Assembly (NCBI GenBank): GCA_028673005.1 | Contig: CM054116.1 | Span: forward strand, 81,604,572 to 81,668,571 | DNA length: 64,000 nt | Direction of reading: 5' to 3' | Source of the DNA: Tanypteryx hageni | Lineage: Eukaryota; Arthropoda; Insecta; Odonata; Petaluridae | In this document: piece after piece, positions 27,701-42,700 of the stretch | Position numbering within the stretch: the first letter of the stretch is position 1 | How the letters are laid out: each line of letters opens with the position of its first letter | Notes under the pieces: generated by a model | What the model was told of the DNA's origin: nothing | The model's input: only the letters and a program-made list of their open reading frames with translations | Database searches by the model: none | Translations under genes and position numbers: made by a program

Positions 27701-30700
27701 AAAAACTTTTTGAATGATTCACTATTCAATCAGTGCTGCGTGTTATACTATAGACTGGGAAACCTGTGGAAAATGTGCTAAGATCGACCTGTGCTTTATG
27801 CATGAGTGTGCGTTATACATGGGAATTTAGGGTACTTTCTCCATAGAAACAAAGAGCACAATCTTGTGATGATAATGTACCATGAAATAGTTGTTGGAGT
27901 TGTCTGTTTGTGCTGTATGATTCCTGCAAATGATACTTTGTAACAGAAACATCATGAGAAATGTTCCGGTGTTGCTACAATAAATCTGGTGACTGCTTGA
28001 ATGCTGCCATTTATTTTTTTTAGTATTGTGTGATCACAGGTTCTCCAATAGTCAAGTTTTAGTGTTTCAGTATCATTTTAAGTTTGACATTGTACAGGTC
28101 TTTCTCTTTTATTTCACTGTTGTCTAAATAGTACAAGTATGGGCAAGTACAAAAGTTACACAACAGCTTTCAAATTAAATGTAGTGAAATACACACTGAA
28201 ACATGAAAAGAGGGTCTCAGGAAAAATGTTTAGTGTCGATGAAGTGTGTTCAGGAATGGTATAAGAAAATAAGAGACTTGCAACATGCTCCGAGGAAAAA
28301 TGTGCATTTTGGGAAAAAATGCAAGTATCCAGATATTGAAGATGAACTCGATGCATATGTGGTGGAGCAGAGAGGTTCTGTATTTTCTGTAACAAGGGAT
28401 ATGATGCAAATAAGAGGCCTGTAAAATTGCTCGATGCATGAATGTATCACACTTGGATTTTAAAGCAAGTTACTGCTGGATTTGTTGTTACATGAAGAGA
28501 CGTGACTCGAGTATACAACGAAGAATAACCATTTGTCAAAAGATAGTGGGGGAATATGAAGATAAAATAAACTTTCACAGGCATGTCTTATCCTTAAGAA
28601 AAAATCACAAGTACTTACTAACTCAAATAGGCAATGCAGATCTTATTTTGATTTGATATGCCAGAATACACAACTGTGAATCCAGTCAGAGATGACTACT
28701 GGTTTGGAAAAGCAGAGGTGCACAGTTATGTTGACCATTACAGCTGATCGTCAAAAGCTACCTCTGTATATAATTTTAAAGAGGAAGACACTACCAAAGT
28801 AGAAATTTCCGTTTTTATGTGAAAATTCCTCATTTCTTAGGTGATTGCATTATTGCCGATTTAGTGTCATATCACCAAATCAGTTACAGTTACTAATACT
28901 AAATTAATCTGTTGCATACATTAATTTATATAATTTCTGCAATCTGTCTCTCTGATATAATGGTGAGTGTATAGCACTCTCACTATAAAAATGCAAATAA
29001 ATCAATCAAGGATCAAGATGCAAGTTCAAAATTTGGCAGGAAAGCTCAATTCACATATTGTAAGGTGATGACAAAAAAATCTCGAAAAAAGACCTAGGTT
29101 CAACTCCAAGGAAGACATGTCCATTTCCCATAAAATAACATATAAAAATAGGCTTTTCGACATGCGGGCTTTTATTCTTTTGGAAATTAAAATTAGAAGA
29201 AACTGATCTATGATCATCTGATTTGAATTATTTTAAAGAAAAATTAATCAAGTTTCTTATTCTATTCGTCTTTTTTGCCTACAGCAAATGTTTAAGTCAC
29301 ATTTTAGAAAAATATTGCCATTTCAATGATAACTGTCATGACGGCAATGTACCATACTTAATCGAATGTAAGCCAATAGCGATTGTAAGCAGACCCACAC
29401 TTTTCACAAGGGCACACAAAGAAAATTTCTTGTAAGCTGTACAGACGTTTTGCTTTCACGGATCTTTTGCGTAAAAAATACTAAAATGTATAAATGCTTC
29501 TCTTTTTCTTTCCTCCAGCATCTCACATTTGACTCAGCAATCCTGTAGCTTCATTGTGCAGCAAGATTAGATGTTTCTTCTGCAAATGCTATCACTTTCC
29601 TCTTTAATTTTGCAGAATGTATTGGTTTCATAATGGGGTTATTGTGAAGGACTAAAACTTATGCTTGCAAAGGCACAAGGGAGTGATGATTGACTCGGGG
29701 AATCCCAGTATGCACATACAGACACACTGAATCATCATAGTAAATAATGTAAATGTTTCGAAAAAGTAAAACTAAACATTGTGTACCTACATATCTAAAG
29801 TATACAGCTTCGTATGCATAGGAGTGCTAGTTGTCACCACGATTTCAATGACTTTGATGGGACACACACTTTTTACATAATTTATTTTTTCGTATTCAGT
29901 CATGATTTTTTTTCATAAATTTTAAGTAGATAGTTTACTTCCACTTTAATACACTTATATCTTGAGTTATAATGTAACTATAGGCATTTTGTTGCCTTTC
30001 CCTGCTCATTAAGCAAGATGTTTGCTGCACGAAGAAGGAAAAAAATGAAAGAAGATATCCCAAAGCATATTGATGCAGAACGTAATATAATAGGGCACAT
30101 GTGCATACATGTCGAAATTATTTTCAAAATTGTCTTCGAAGGCGCTCAATGCTCAACCATATTAATTTATTTCTCACGTGCATTCTTCTGCATTAGAACA
30201 GCATAGGGCTCTTGCAGCACCAACTTTCCGAATGTTCCATGCTACCATTTTTATGAAAACGACGCTTAATGTATTGATTACTTTCTTTTTCATTCACTGA
30301 TTTTTAAGACACCGATTCTAAGCCGAATGGCAATTTCTAAGAAGGCAAAAAGGTAAAAAAAAGGTCGTCTTACAATCAATTATATATGGTAATTGTCAAA
30401 ACTCAAGCTTATATTGTTATCCCAAGGCTAAATGCCTTCTCCTCTCCCATCTCAAAATTTGTTTATCTCGACAACCGACTGCTGCAAGAAATAAAATCAA
30501 TATAAATGGCGATAGTTAAAATAATTTATCAGTTAAAAATTTTAATTGTTTTTTATTAATTCGAACCCGTCATTTTTGATGGGCAATATACTAGTTATTA
30601 TATAACGCAGGCAATGATTAATTATTCAACTCAAGAATGTCGAAGTTTAAGTTACATTCTTTGATACTTGAAGAGTCTGACTCCGTAAGAGGTTTTCAAG

Positions 30701-33700
30701 TGGTTTCCTAGTAATATAATGGCATAGGATGCCAATTTCACATAAATACATACAGTAAATATAAATATTAAAAGTTGTTTTTATAAGTCTATTTACATGT
30801 CACCCTAATTATATGATTGTGGTCATACAATGTCAATATTCAAAGTTTGCAGTGTGAATTCTGATGTTTTCTAGATAATCAGTTCTCAGAAAGGGGTGAT
30901 TCAGCTGAAACCTGTCTTCGGACAGCAGCATGATGATGATAAATTAAAATACCATACAGATTTAAGCATTTGTTTTCTAGAGATACAATAAAACCTCATA
31001 GAAAGAGTTAAGCAAACATTTTTAATAACCTGGTCACATAAGTAGTTGAAAGATCCCAAGAGGACAAAAGAACTGGCTGAATTAATACCTATTGAAAATT
31101 ACATGATATAATTCATGCATAAAAGATATACAATTACACTGCTTCTAGCATTGTAGATTGTATGAAAAAATTTAAGCAAAATGGTCTTGCTATGTAAATA
31201 TGTTTTACTGACGAAAGAAGGAACATTATTAATTAAGAAATGACATTTTTGTATTATCCATTTTTTCAATTGTTTGCTCTCTTCTCCTTCCATTGGCATG
31301 GTTAATTGAATATGTGCTGTAATTGAAAAGTATTTACATTATCCATTAGAAATTGTTTCAATAATAGTATTCATATACGAGGGTGAATCAAAAAGTTCCC
31401 GGAAGATGTCAGTAGCACCATTCCTGAGTTCCACAAAATAACAAACCATTGTTATCTGAAATTAGCATGATCTTAGCCGTAAGAATACAATATTTGGTAA
31501 CAATTCATTCATTCGTTATAATATAACAGCTGTTTTTCTAACCCACAAATTCGTGAGCATGGATAATTTAAAAATTGAGATTCAAGCAAACGTTAAGTTT
31601 TTGACAAAACTTGGTTGGGAACCAAATCCCGTCATTCAGGATTTGCATAAAGTTTACGGGGATAATGCTCCGAAGAAAACAACAGTTTATGAATGGGTTA
31701 AATGGTTCAAGCTCGGACGAGAGGACATTAAAGATGACCATCGAAGTGGGAGACCATTGATGTCAATCAACGAAGAAACTGTGGCCGCTGTCTAATTGAT
31801 TGTGGAAGAAGATCGACAAGTGTCAGTGCAAATGATAGCCACACATTTGGACATCTCATAAGGCTCAGCTCAATCAATCCTGACAGATCGTTTAAGATTG
31901 AGCAAACTTTCTACTTGATGGGTACCAAAAGCATTGCACACTGAACACAAGACTCAGAGAGCAGATCATGCAGATGAGTTCCTCAACCAATTTGAAGCAG
32001 ATCCTGAAGATTTCTTCCACCGGTTAGTGACTGGTGATGAAACCTTGATTTCAGTACGATCCGGAAAGCAAGATTCAGTACAAACAATTGTTACCGAGAG
32101 GGTCAAGTGGACCAATCAAGTTCAAGGCTGAACAATCAGTCAAGAAGGTTATGACAATTGTTTTTTTGGAATAGTGGAGGCGTGATCTTCGTCAATTTTC
32201 TCCAAGGACAACAGACAGTAACAGGATGTTATTACGAACAGGTTTGGTGGAAATTGAATGCTGCTCTTGTGAAAAAAAGGGCTGGAAAACTGCATTGGCG
32301 AATTTTGTTTCACCATGACAATGCGCCAGCACATTCATCCAAGGTATCAAGAGCTGTGCTTTGAGAATTGCATTGGGAACTGCTCTCTCATCCACCCCAC
32401 AGTCCCGACTTGGTCCCTTTGGACTTTTTTCTGTTCCCAAAATTAAAAGATCACATCAAGGGAGTTTGCTGGAAATTGATATCTGAGGCCAAATGAGCAG
32501 TTTTGAACTGGTTTTAATCAAATTATCCAACTTTCTACAGAAATGGGTTAGAATGATGGCAACACCCTATGTAAAAGTGTTTAGAGTTAGATGGTGGATA
32601 TGTTGAAAAATGAATGAAAAATAAATGTTTCTTTTGAGTTTGTTCTGTTTTTATGTGATTATTCCAGGAACTTTTTCATTCACCCTTGTATTTGTAAGGT
32701 ATATGTTATCAACTAAGTAAAGTATTCTCAATAAAGAAGAGCTTTTCACTTATTTCTCATTATAACTGGAGAAAATTATGAGCAAATCTTGGTTTCTATG
32801 GAAATCTCATGTTACTTTTAAAAAATTATGAATTTGGACCTATTTTTCAAAAACCATTAGAGATTTTTTATACCACAACTTATTTTTGTTTGAATAAGCT
32901 AATAACCAAATCACAATCTTTACTCAAAAATATCTATACATTTAGAAAAAATATATATGAAATCAACATTGAACAAAAATGAATTAGGTTCAGTAATGTG
33001 GCCCCATGAAAGTGACGCATTATTTTTAATAAATTGACATACTTTGACTCCATAATGAAGGGCAGAGCAGTCAGCTCGCTATGAAGCTGAAAAGAATGCA
33101 GCCAAAAAGAGGAAATTAGAAGAAGACCAAAAGAAGGCAGCTGAAGAACAAGAAAGAGCAGCCTTATTGGCAGCAGCCAGAAGGTTTGTTATGCGCCAGC
33201 AGTATGATGAGATCTATTGATTTGATTCTTTGTTAAGCAATGAAAATTGGAGGCTCCCTTTTGTACATATGAACCCCTTCCATTTTGCATTGCTAGTTTC
33301 TGTTACACAGCTAACCAGTATTTCATCAAACCTTTTTAATTATGCTTCTTACTTGCTTTGAAAGGTGTAAGCATTTTATACAAAAAAGTTTTAAAATCCC
33401 ACAATTTTATACAGTTTGATGAGATGTTACAGTAACTGTCACTGTTGTTTAATTAAAATGTTTCTGAAAGCCTTACTATGTTCTGAAATATTTGGTTAAT
33501 CTTACAGGTGGGGTTATGATCATGATCATTTGCCAATCATGTTTCTTTAATTTTCAGCAACACAGCTCGCATCCAGTTCCGCTTGCCAGATGGTACATCT
33601 CACACTCACCAATTTGATGCTGGATCTACTTTGGCTGATGTACGTGCCTATGTTAAAGCTAATGTCAACCTCCCATTCAGGTAATATGCTCAATAACTTA

Positions 33701-36700
33701 TTTCACTTAGCAACTTTACTCTTTCATTGCAAAATTATTCTTTCTAAGTCATTTCTGTTGTCATTTTTATTCAAAGAATTGTCAAACTTGTCTTATAGCT
33801 ACAATAAAACTGATAAATAAGAATTCTTCAAAAGTCATAAAATGTTTTTGAAAACCAAATGCCCATTTTGGCTACAAGGCAGCCATCATCAATAATGATT
33901 CACTGATAGTAGATTCTAGAAATAACGCATGTTATATAAAGTATAGGACCTCTTATCTTGCAAGCTCAGGACTGGATCTTTGGTGGATTTTAGGATTTTC
34001 TGGATTTTAGGCCTTTAGCTTAAGTACATATATACTTATCATTATAAATAGCTGCTTCTTACATTTATAGGATATATATACTAGTAGAAGGTGCTTGCAT
34101 TCTGCAAGCATATCATCTCCTCTTGAAAAACATTCATTTTTCAGACAGATATTTCATCATTACAAATATTTTTTTAATTCTAAAGATTTCACCTCCTCAG
34201 CGATTTTCGTTTTTCTCTTAAGTAAAAATAATAGATTAAAACAATCCCCAAACTTTGCAATTTTAAGAATTTTATACTTTCTCCATTATGGGTTATAATG
34301 CTACACATTTCTGCCACTTCTAGAAGTGAAATAATATTTTTCTAATTGTTTAAATTTTAAACATTTTTAACGGCCGCCGCAATATATTTATGGAGAGATT
34401 CAAATGTTTATTTGTGCAAATGCACTACTCTGTAAATAACTTGAAAATTCCATCTTCCTAGCTCATCCCGTAGTACCTAAACAGTTATCTATTTGTTTAA
34501 ACTTTAAGAATTTTTAACGAAAACGCAAATTAAAATATTAAAATTTCTATAATCCCTATTTCGTTTTTTTACAAATCCTAACTCTAAAAAAAAATTCAGC
34601 TTTGTAGGACATTCGGAAATACATAAACCTTGAAAATTTGTTTAAACAATTGCGAATTTTTAGCGGCCGCATTGTTGCACTTTTTCAAGATTTTCGGTTT
34701 TTCTAGTCGGTTTTGCGCAAAATCCTACCTAAGAAAAAAATTTCAAATCTCCAGCTCATCTGGAAGTGCCTAAACATTAGTATCCTCCTATATGTTATAT
34801 CCTCCTCCTCCTCTGTAAGGAATGTCTATATATAATGATACAATAAAACCCCATATTTATGTTATCAGAATGCATGTTTTCTCACTATTTACAACATTTT
34901 ATATGGATCTCATCAATTTTCCTATGATTCCAATGCAAGTGAAACTCTGTATTTACATTATTTCATTTTAAGTTTTCCCGCTATTCGCATCATTTTACGT
35001 TAGAATTCCCAATTTTTTTCAAGCAATTTAGCATGCGATTCCCAACGGTTTTGAACATTTTTTTGGCATTTTGGCATTTGCAAAAAAATTTGAACTCTTT
35101 TGGGCAAAGATTTTGAAAACGGCAGAGTAGGAAAGTGCCCCTAGAGGCAGATAAAAGAACTCTTTCTTTTCGAAACAGCACTTTCCATACTCACTTTGCA
35201 GATGCTATTCAGGAACAGCATACTTAGAAATGGAAATGTGAACTCTTTTGGGTGAAAACTTAATGTGGAAATGTGAACTCTTTTGGGTGAAAACTTAAAA
35301 AACTTCATACGAAAATCACACTAGCAGATCATAAACAGCACACCTAGATACGGAAATACAGTCAGACCTCGACTTAAGACTAACAATGCTCCAGACTTAC
35401 AACATTTACAAATTTAGGAATGTGCTCCGGACTTAAGGCGCCGCTCCACTCTCAAGTCATTGCCTCCTTAAATCCCTTGTACACGAGTTATTAAATTTTG
35501 GATGACGAAAGACATTCAGAGTGATTCCGAGCATAATTAAAACCAGAGGTTGAAGGGAAGAAAGTAGTATTGGTAAAATGTATTTTAAGCACATATGGTA
35601 ATTTATATTCTGCAGTTTAAGGATTTAATCCTCTCCCGGCCTAACCACCGGAAACCGCCTGGAGTGGACTTGTCACTTCAGTCCTAAGCGCCTGAATCCA
35701 CCCATCATCTCGTAACCGAGATATGCGAGAGACTTGTTTTTGAAGGATCTGTTTACTCCATGAGTAAACAGTTGATTCATGCTGACATCATAACCATAGC
35801 CCGCTTCAGTACATTTTGAGATAATATTTTTTACCAACGCCCCTCAGTTTGAAACCATGGCTGGTCTGAGCAAGAGTGTTATCGAGATAGGAGTGAATAG
35901 AGAAGAATATGCTAGCAATTCTGAGTCTTCTTTTGATGGTGATTTTAGTGAATTTTTCAAGTGAAAATTAAGAGTTTTTAGACTTTGAACCTTGAGAAGA
36001 AAAAGTTGCACCTAGCGTTGGATTTTTGGAAGGTGAAGATCCCAAGGACAGAAAATCTCAAGACGGATTATTTAAGTGGAGAGAAACAGCACATTCTGAG
36101 GGACACCACCATGCCAAATGGTAAAGAATGGCCTAAGATGTTGAAAAACACTTAGTCATTGAAATTAAAGAGAGGCAAGAGTAAGATTTTTCAATCAAAT
36201 GGCGTTACGGCTATAGTGTGGCATGGTAAGCTTGCTTTCGGCAAATTGTGATCCGAATGGAGAAGTAAAAGTAGCAAGAAAAACTGGCCAAGGAAATGAG
36301 CAGATCGTAATTTCTTGTCCTCTTGCTATTGCAAAATATATGCAATTTATGGGTGGTGTAGATAGAGTGGACCAGAGAAGAAGCTACTACTCATTAGGTA
36401 GAAAAACAAAAAAGTGGTGGAAATATCTGTTTGGGTTTGTAATAAACACTACCATTTTAAATAGTTTTATATTGTACAACGAATCAAATTTACCATCCAC
36501 ATCCAGGCATGAGAAGACAGAAGGAATTCAGGAAAGCGTTATACGGACATGATAGGAAATTTCTCCTCAAGAAAGCATGCATGCAGGTTGTAGGAGAAGT
36601 CTCACGCCTAGCATAGTTTTGCTGAAAACCCTTCATAAAATCGTGAAAATTGAGGGTTGGAAAAAGGTGTGCACTTAACTGCAGCAACAAAAAAAGACAT

Positions 36701-39700
36701 CCCTTCTGGAAAAGGAATTCAAACAACGTGAAAGTGTAGAACCTGCGACTTACCTCTCTGTATGTTTTCTTGAGTTCCACCAAGAAAGGGGAGTGGATGT
36801 GAAGAAATAAAAATATAATAAGGTAAATAAATAATCCAATTTAAGTACAGTAAAACCTCGTTATTTTGATCCCAGATAATTTGAAATAGTGTGTAATTTG
36901 AAGCTAAGAGCAGTCCCTGGCCAACATCATAGGATTTTGCATACATTTTGTATGGATTATTCGAAATACATCTGCAATGAAATTCAAAGTCATGATCTGG
37001 TCCGGTGACTCACAAACATTTCGTTTAATTCAAAACCTTTACACGTATTCTGTGTTTAAGTAGCAAGTTCATGCATGCACATGACAAATGTATCGTGTTT
37101 TTGTTCTCCATTTCTCACAAACGAAATATATATTGCCTCTCAAACAGGTAACTTCTTTTTACATATTTAATAGTCAATGTGAAATGAAATTGTAGATGAT
37201 ACAAATAGAATAATCATCTTATCCTTGCATCACTAGACCTTTATTCCAGGTTCTCGGATTACTTCACGTATACTGCTTTGTCTTAGATCTCTTCCCCATA
37301 AGTTTTACGGAAAAAAAACTTCAAATAAGGATAAACAAAGATGCTAAAAGTGTGCAGGGAAAGGAGAATTGAGGTTTTTTTATTTGCCCACTCAACAAAA
37401 AAAATGCCAAAAAATTTAGGTTTTTACCTTAATAATTTGAGCATGATCTTCAATGTTATTCTCACTATCACTCTCTGAATAACACTTTCTTCCGAATCAC
37501 TTTCAAGTAAGATTTCCATCTACTTTTCATCACCAGGTATTGCTTGCATTTTTCTATTGGTTGACACCTTGATAAGTTCGACTCTTTTAATCTCTTAGAA
37601 ATTAAACAAAAGTAACAACGGAAAAATAACGTACAATAGCTACCTCTGTACAGCTTAAATGTTTCCCTCAGAGTGGCAAGAGAATATTTTTTGTGCCATT
37701 CAAGTACTTCCCATGTGCTCTGATCATGGTTTTGGTCAAGAGGTAGCATTGTAAATATCTTTGAATGGGCTTGTTTATGCATTGATGTCAGATAAGTGTT
37801 TCTCTCTCGCACTCATTATATTGTTCTCAAGAAATGCTGAACCAAGCACTAGCCCAGATCCGAAGACCATTCCTCCTCCCTTTCCATATAGCTCTCAAGT
37901 GTTGACGCATAAGAAAAAATATTCATCTCAAGAGTGAGAGACATCACAAAGCAGATAAACAGTGCCCACATCCCCTTCCACCACATAATAGCTTTCGTGC
38001 GGAGGTGTAGTTAGTCTCAGCATTGAATAGAGGTTTTTAGAACCCACAATTCGCATAACTACGCAAAAATTCAATCAAAATTTGACGTATAATATAGGTA
38101 AAAAGAAAAATTGCAGAAATGAGCACAGTAGGAAGGTCCAAGGTTACTGTTTTGAAATATATCATACTTCAAAAAAATAGAGAATTTAGCAATCTCTGCG
38201 GCGCTTAGTGGGTTAAATTTCGAATCTAGGTGGACAGAATGTCATTTAGCTAAAGTCAAAAAAGATGTTTCTTTCTATCACAATGTAAACTTGAATATAT
38301 GTAGCATCACGATCCATAACAGCTAATCAATTTGGCAACTTTGTATAGAAATGACAGCATCACAAACTTGGCACAATAGACCGCGGTAAGTGTTTCGTAA
38401 TTTCTCTTGACATCACGGTTTTATGAGTTCTGTGCAAACTGGTTGTGTTCTGTATATTGGAGGCTACAAATTAAGGTATGTTATTCATTCTTTACCTAAA
38501 TAATCAGGTATTTACTCATTTATTTTTCATATTTACTGCATAGATTGCCACAATAACTATATGTAAAAAAATCACTGTATGTAATGTTTGAAGAGGCCTG
38601 CGAAACAATCTCTATTAGACCCCGCCATTTTATTTAGTTCCATTTATAAATTGATTCCTGTTGATCACTAAATAATGAAATTCAGGTGCCACAACCTGCC
38701 ACCTCATGTGTTATTCTATTATTTCAGACACCTATTCAATTTCTAGAAGAGTCATATTTGAGGTTTGGCGAAACGAGATTCAGTGTCAGTGTTTCATACT
38801 CTCTCTTGATGGCACTGGTTTATGAGTTCTGTATTAATTGATTTTGTTCTGTATAATGGAGGTTATAAATGAAGGTATGTTCTTTGTTATTTACTTAAAT
38901 AATCATGTTTTTATTTGTTTATTTTTTATTTGTATTGCATTGATTATGCCCCAATATTTATAAATAAAATAATCAATGTGTGAAATGTTTCAAGAGACCT
39001 GCAAAAAACCCTATTATTTCCAGCATTTTTTTAGTTCCATTTGTAAGTTGATTCCTGTAGATCATTTATAAGTTGACGTTCCTAAGCTTGGCAGTGGTAC
39101 AACAAACGATGGGAACACTGCTCGTCATTTTTTTCAGTAGCCCTGTCTTGCGTCTTCCATTACAGGTGTTAACGAAGAACATAATGCATTTTGGAATAAT
39201 TTTACAGGAAATGTTGAGTGGGTATGATATAAACACGGAAACTTTTGATCATTATGCCACAGAAACAGCAAAATTATATGTCCAGCATTATTCGTAGTAT
39301 TATATGCCGGCTAGCATTCATAAAATACTGATCCATGGTTCGGAAATAATTAAATCAGTCATATTGCCTATAGGAAAGTTATCTGAAGACGCAAAAGAAG
39401 CGTGAAATAAGGACTGAAAAAGATACAGAGGGGCACTCGTGAAAATGCTCAAGAACAAATACCTTAAAGGATTTATTACACATTTTATTGATTTCTTCTA
39501 ATACTATAATATCTAGTTTTAGAAAACTCCCCCAGTGACAAACTGGAAGTTTAAATGCAGAAGTGTTGGATTTACTGTTAAATCCACCAGCATCAAACTC
39601 CTCTCAAACAGAAGATTCTATTTCAAACTCTGAATCTGAAACTTATAGATCAATTTCTAGTTAAGTGCTGATGAAAGTATAGTTTTAGTAAATTATTTAA

Positions 39701-42700
39701 TTATGGTACGATTGTTTTGATAGTCTGTTACAGATTTGAGCAGTAGAAGAAATTATGTAATGTTGTTTTCATTTAGAAAAATCAAAAAAGCTCTATTTTT
39801 CAAGGCATATGTAATGTTTTAAACATGATCATTCTCTATTAATATCTTTACTATGGTAAATATTATGTAATTTCAAGCACCAAAAATTAATTAGAATTGA
39901 AAAGAAAGTAACTAGAAGCAATTTTGTGTCACTTATACTTTTGTCCATCTAGATTTGCAATTTAACCCACTGTGCGGCGTACCCAGTACGACCGAATATG
40001 AGTTTTCGTCCAGCATACTGGGTATGCAGGATCACGCTGAGGAGTTAAGAGCGTTTCTTACAATTCTAAGAGATCGTCCATAAAATACGTCATGCTTATG
40101 TTTACCTTTTTAGTTTTCCCTTCCCTGAAACTTGGCGCGCTACGCTAAGCTTGACCCCTACCCCTCCCTCCTGCCTGCATGACACAATTCATGGATTAAA
40201 TCCCCTCGCCAGCAGTCCCAAAGGGAGGATGCATCGAGTATTTTTGTAGAAAAGAATTCGTAAGTACATACCGTATTTATTCGTGTACCCCGCACACCTT
40301 TTTACCCGGAACACCAGGTGATCGATGATAAGATAAAATGCTGCAGGTTTTTATGTTTATAAAAAGCACATCTTTATCTAGATATTAAGTGCGTTTTGTC
40401 AGTTTGTAAGAAAAGACCGATGACACTTCACATCTATAATATGCAAAAGTCTCGGGTCAGTGCACTATGACAATTTATCATTATATATTGTCCTCAAATG
40501 GTTATTGGACAATGCTGTTCCACGGCCTGTTAACTACATTATTGAAATTTCATTAAAAGTATTTATACTTCTTTTTTGTTGCAAATATTGCCTAAAACAT
40601 TAAAATTAAAAAACTACGAGTATCTAATATAAGTCATTGTAGGAAAACCAGTAAAACCTAAAATGCGGGACCGTCAGAGATAGTTTAAGTCTTCACCACC
40701 AGGAGGCACTGTAGTATTTTGACATGCATTTTTTTTAATTATACCCATGCACATTCTTGATTTCCATTGCATTACATTAATTCATAAAAAACAGTAAAAT
40801 AACAAAGTATGAATATCTAATAGCAGCATTTGTCACAAAACATAATTTGAACAGAAAATTTTGATAGAAAATATTTATTTCGAGCATCTTTCTATTACTG
40901 CCATCTCAGGGCATGGAACTGGTATAACCTTAAATGCGGGAACGTCTTATTTTGGAATACATTTCTAAAAATAAACCCACCCATTGTATTAATTTACCAT
41001 GCCAGGTGGAAGTAAGCATATATATTATTCATGCACTAAGCAGCTAGTATGTTTTAATTGTTTCTCTGATTTAACCACTAAAATATACCTTATATTGGGA
41101 ATTCATTAGCATTGAGAGTAAGTTGGAAGTGCAGATAAAATCTATTTACATTAGTTTTTGTTAAAGGTGTTGTAACCCTCTAATTGTTTGGCTAAAGGAG
41201 TACTTTACCTTTAATATTATAATATTAATATTATTAACGAAATAAATAAATAAATAAATAATAATCTGAGCCAAAGTTATTGAGCTACCAACAATTATTA
41301 GTTTTTGTGAGAAAAATTCCCTCGCTTATTGCGGTTTCAGTTAGTTTTCCAGGAACCAGTTAAGAGCACTAAGTGAGGGATGCCTGTATATTATTAATGT
41401 ACTGCACTTCTCTGTACTTCTTGTATTTTAATAACTTTTATTTACATAATAAACGTTTTTTTGAAATATGGCATACTTATTTTTGATATTGAAGTGCACA
41501 TGATAGAGCTTTAGGTTTGTCTCTCAGGGATCACTCCCCCTTACAACCAATTTCCCATAAGCCCTGACCCTCGCCAACTGTGATTTTCCCAACCGTGAGT
41601 TAAGTCAGGTAACCCCTGATGTTGGCAAGGGACTACTGTACACATTTTTATTTTATAGTGGAGTTGTATCAATATACTTTCAGTACAATACATTTTATGT
41701 GATAAAAATGTACATCATATTAGTTAATATACACATGGATAGATGCACCGAAACCTTTAAAGCAACAATAAAATTATGTGGATTATGTCAATACTATTAG
41801 TCCAAACATAAACAATAAACAACATCTTGGTTCCCAATAAATCTTTCAATGTTAATGGTAAAACATAACAATGTTCTAATCTAATCTGATCATTTGACTC
41901 ACTTTAAAAGTATTCATAGACTATATTTAGGCATGAATCCATTTGTACCCTTTATCTTGGCATTGGCTATTCTTCCTCTATGGCGCGTCATAGCGTGGAT
42001 TTTCCTTGCATTAATGTTTACGTGGCTATCTCCCTTTGAAGAGGACAACAATTAAGAAATTTAGCATTGTTGCCGCCTAAAAAATGGTCATCTAAACCGA
42101 TAAATTTTGTGCTTAAGGGAAAATTTTGAGTGATTTAGCATGTAATATGACAAAAAATGAACAGAATTAAATATTCAGTTTTTCGTGTGTAAAATAAGTC
42201 ATTTCCCTTGGTCGTAAGTTAATATTTAGGTTTATTTATATCCACACCAGTGAAGGGCTGCATGGCATTTTGGGGTTTCTCCACACCATTTCCCATGCAT
42301 TCTTATTGAAATTTTGTTGACCCCATGGTCTGCAAACCTAGACCAAGTTCTTCCTTTGGTCCATAGGATGGCCCATGAAACTTTTGAATTTGATAGCTTC
42401 AATGGTGTAAGAACATATAAAGAACATACATACATATGCACATACTCTAAAATATTTATAAGATAATAGAAAGTTTTTTAAGGGGTCATCTTATATTTGG
42501 TTAAATAGTACCTGTAAAACTAGTTTCTTAAACTGGTTTGTTATGTTTGAAAAATTGGAACCATTAAAATAATTCAATGGAATTTATCAAGCTTGTCTTA
42601 TGGCTGAAAATTTTCAAGAACACATGCTTAAAAAATACATGTCTCGGGTATCTCCAATTGGTTTTTTATAACCTTGTTGCTACTATTAGAGATATCTGAG

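Noticed and set aside
37468..37812. 114-codon minus-strand ORF as a gene
   Set aside because: Not recognisable as any family and lying among transposon ends; could be repeat-derived, but I could not support it.
35620..38214. Complete piggyBac element bounded by TTAATCCTCTCCCGG and the TTAACCCACT-type end at 38214
   Set aside because: The two ends do not match each other, so pairing them around the PGBD4-like relic is not justified.
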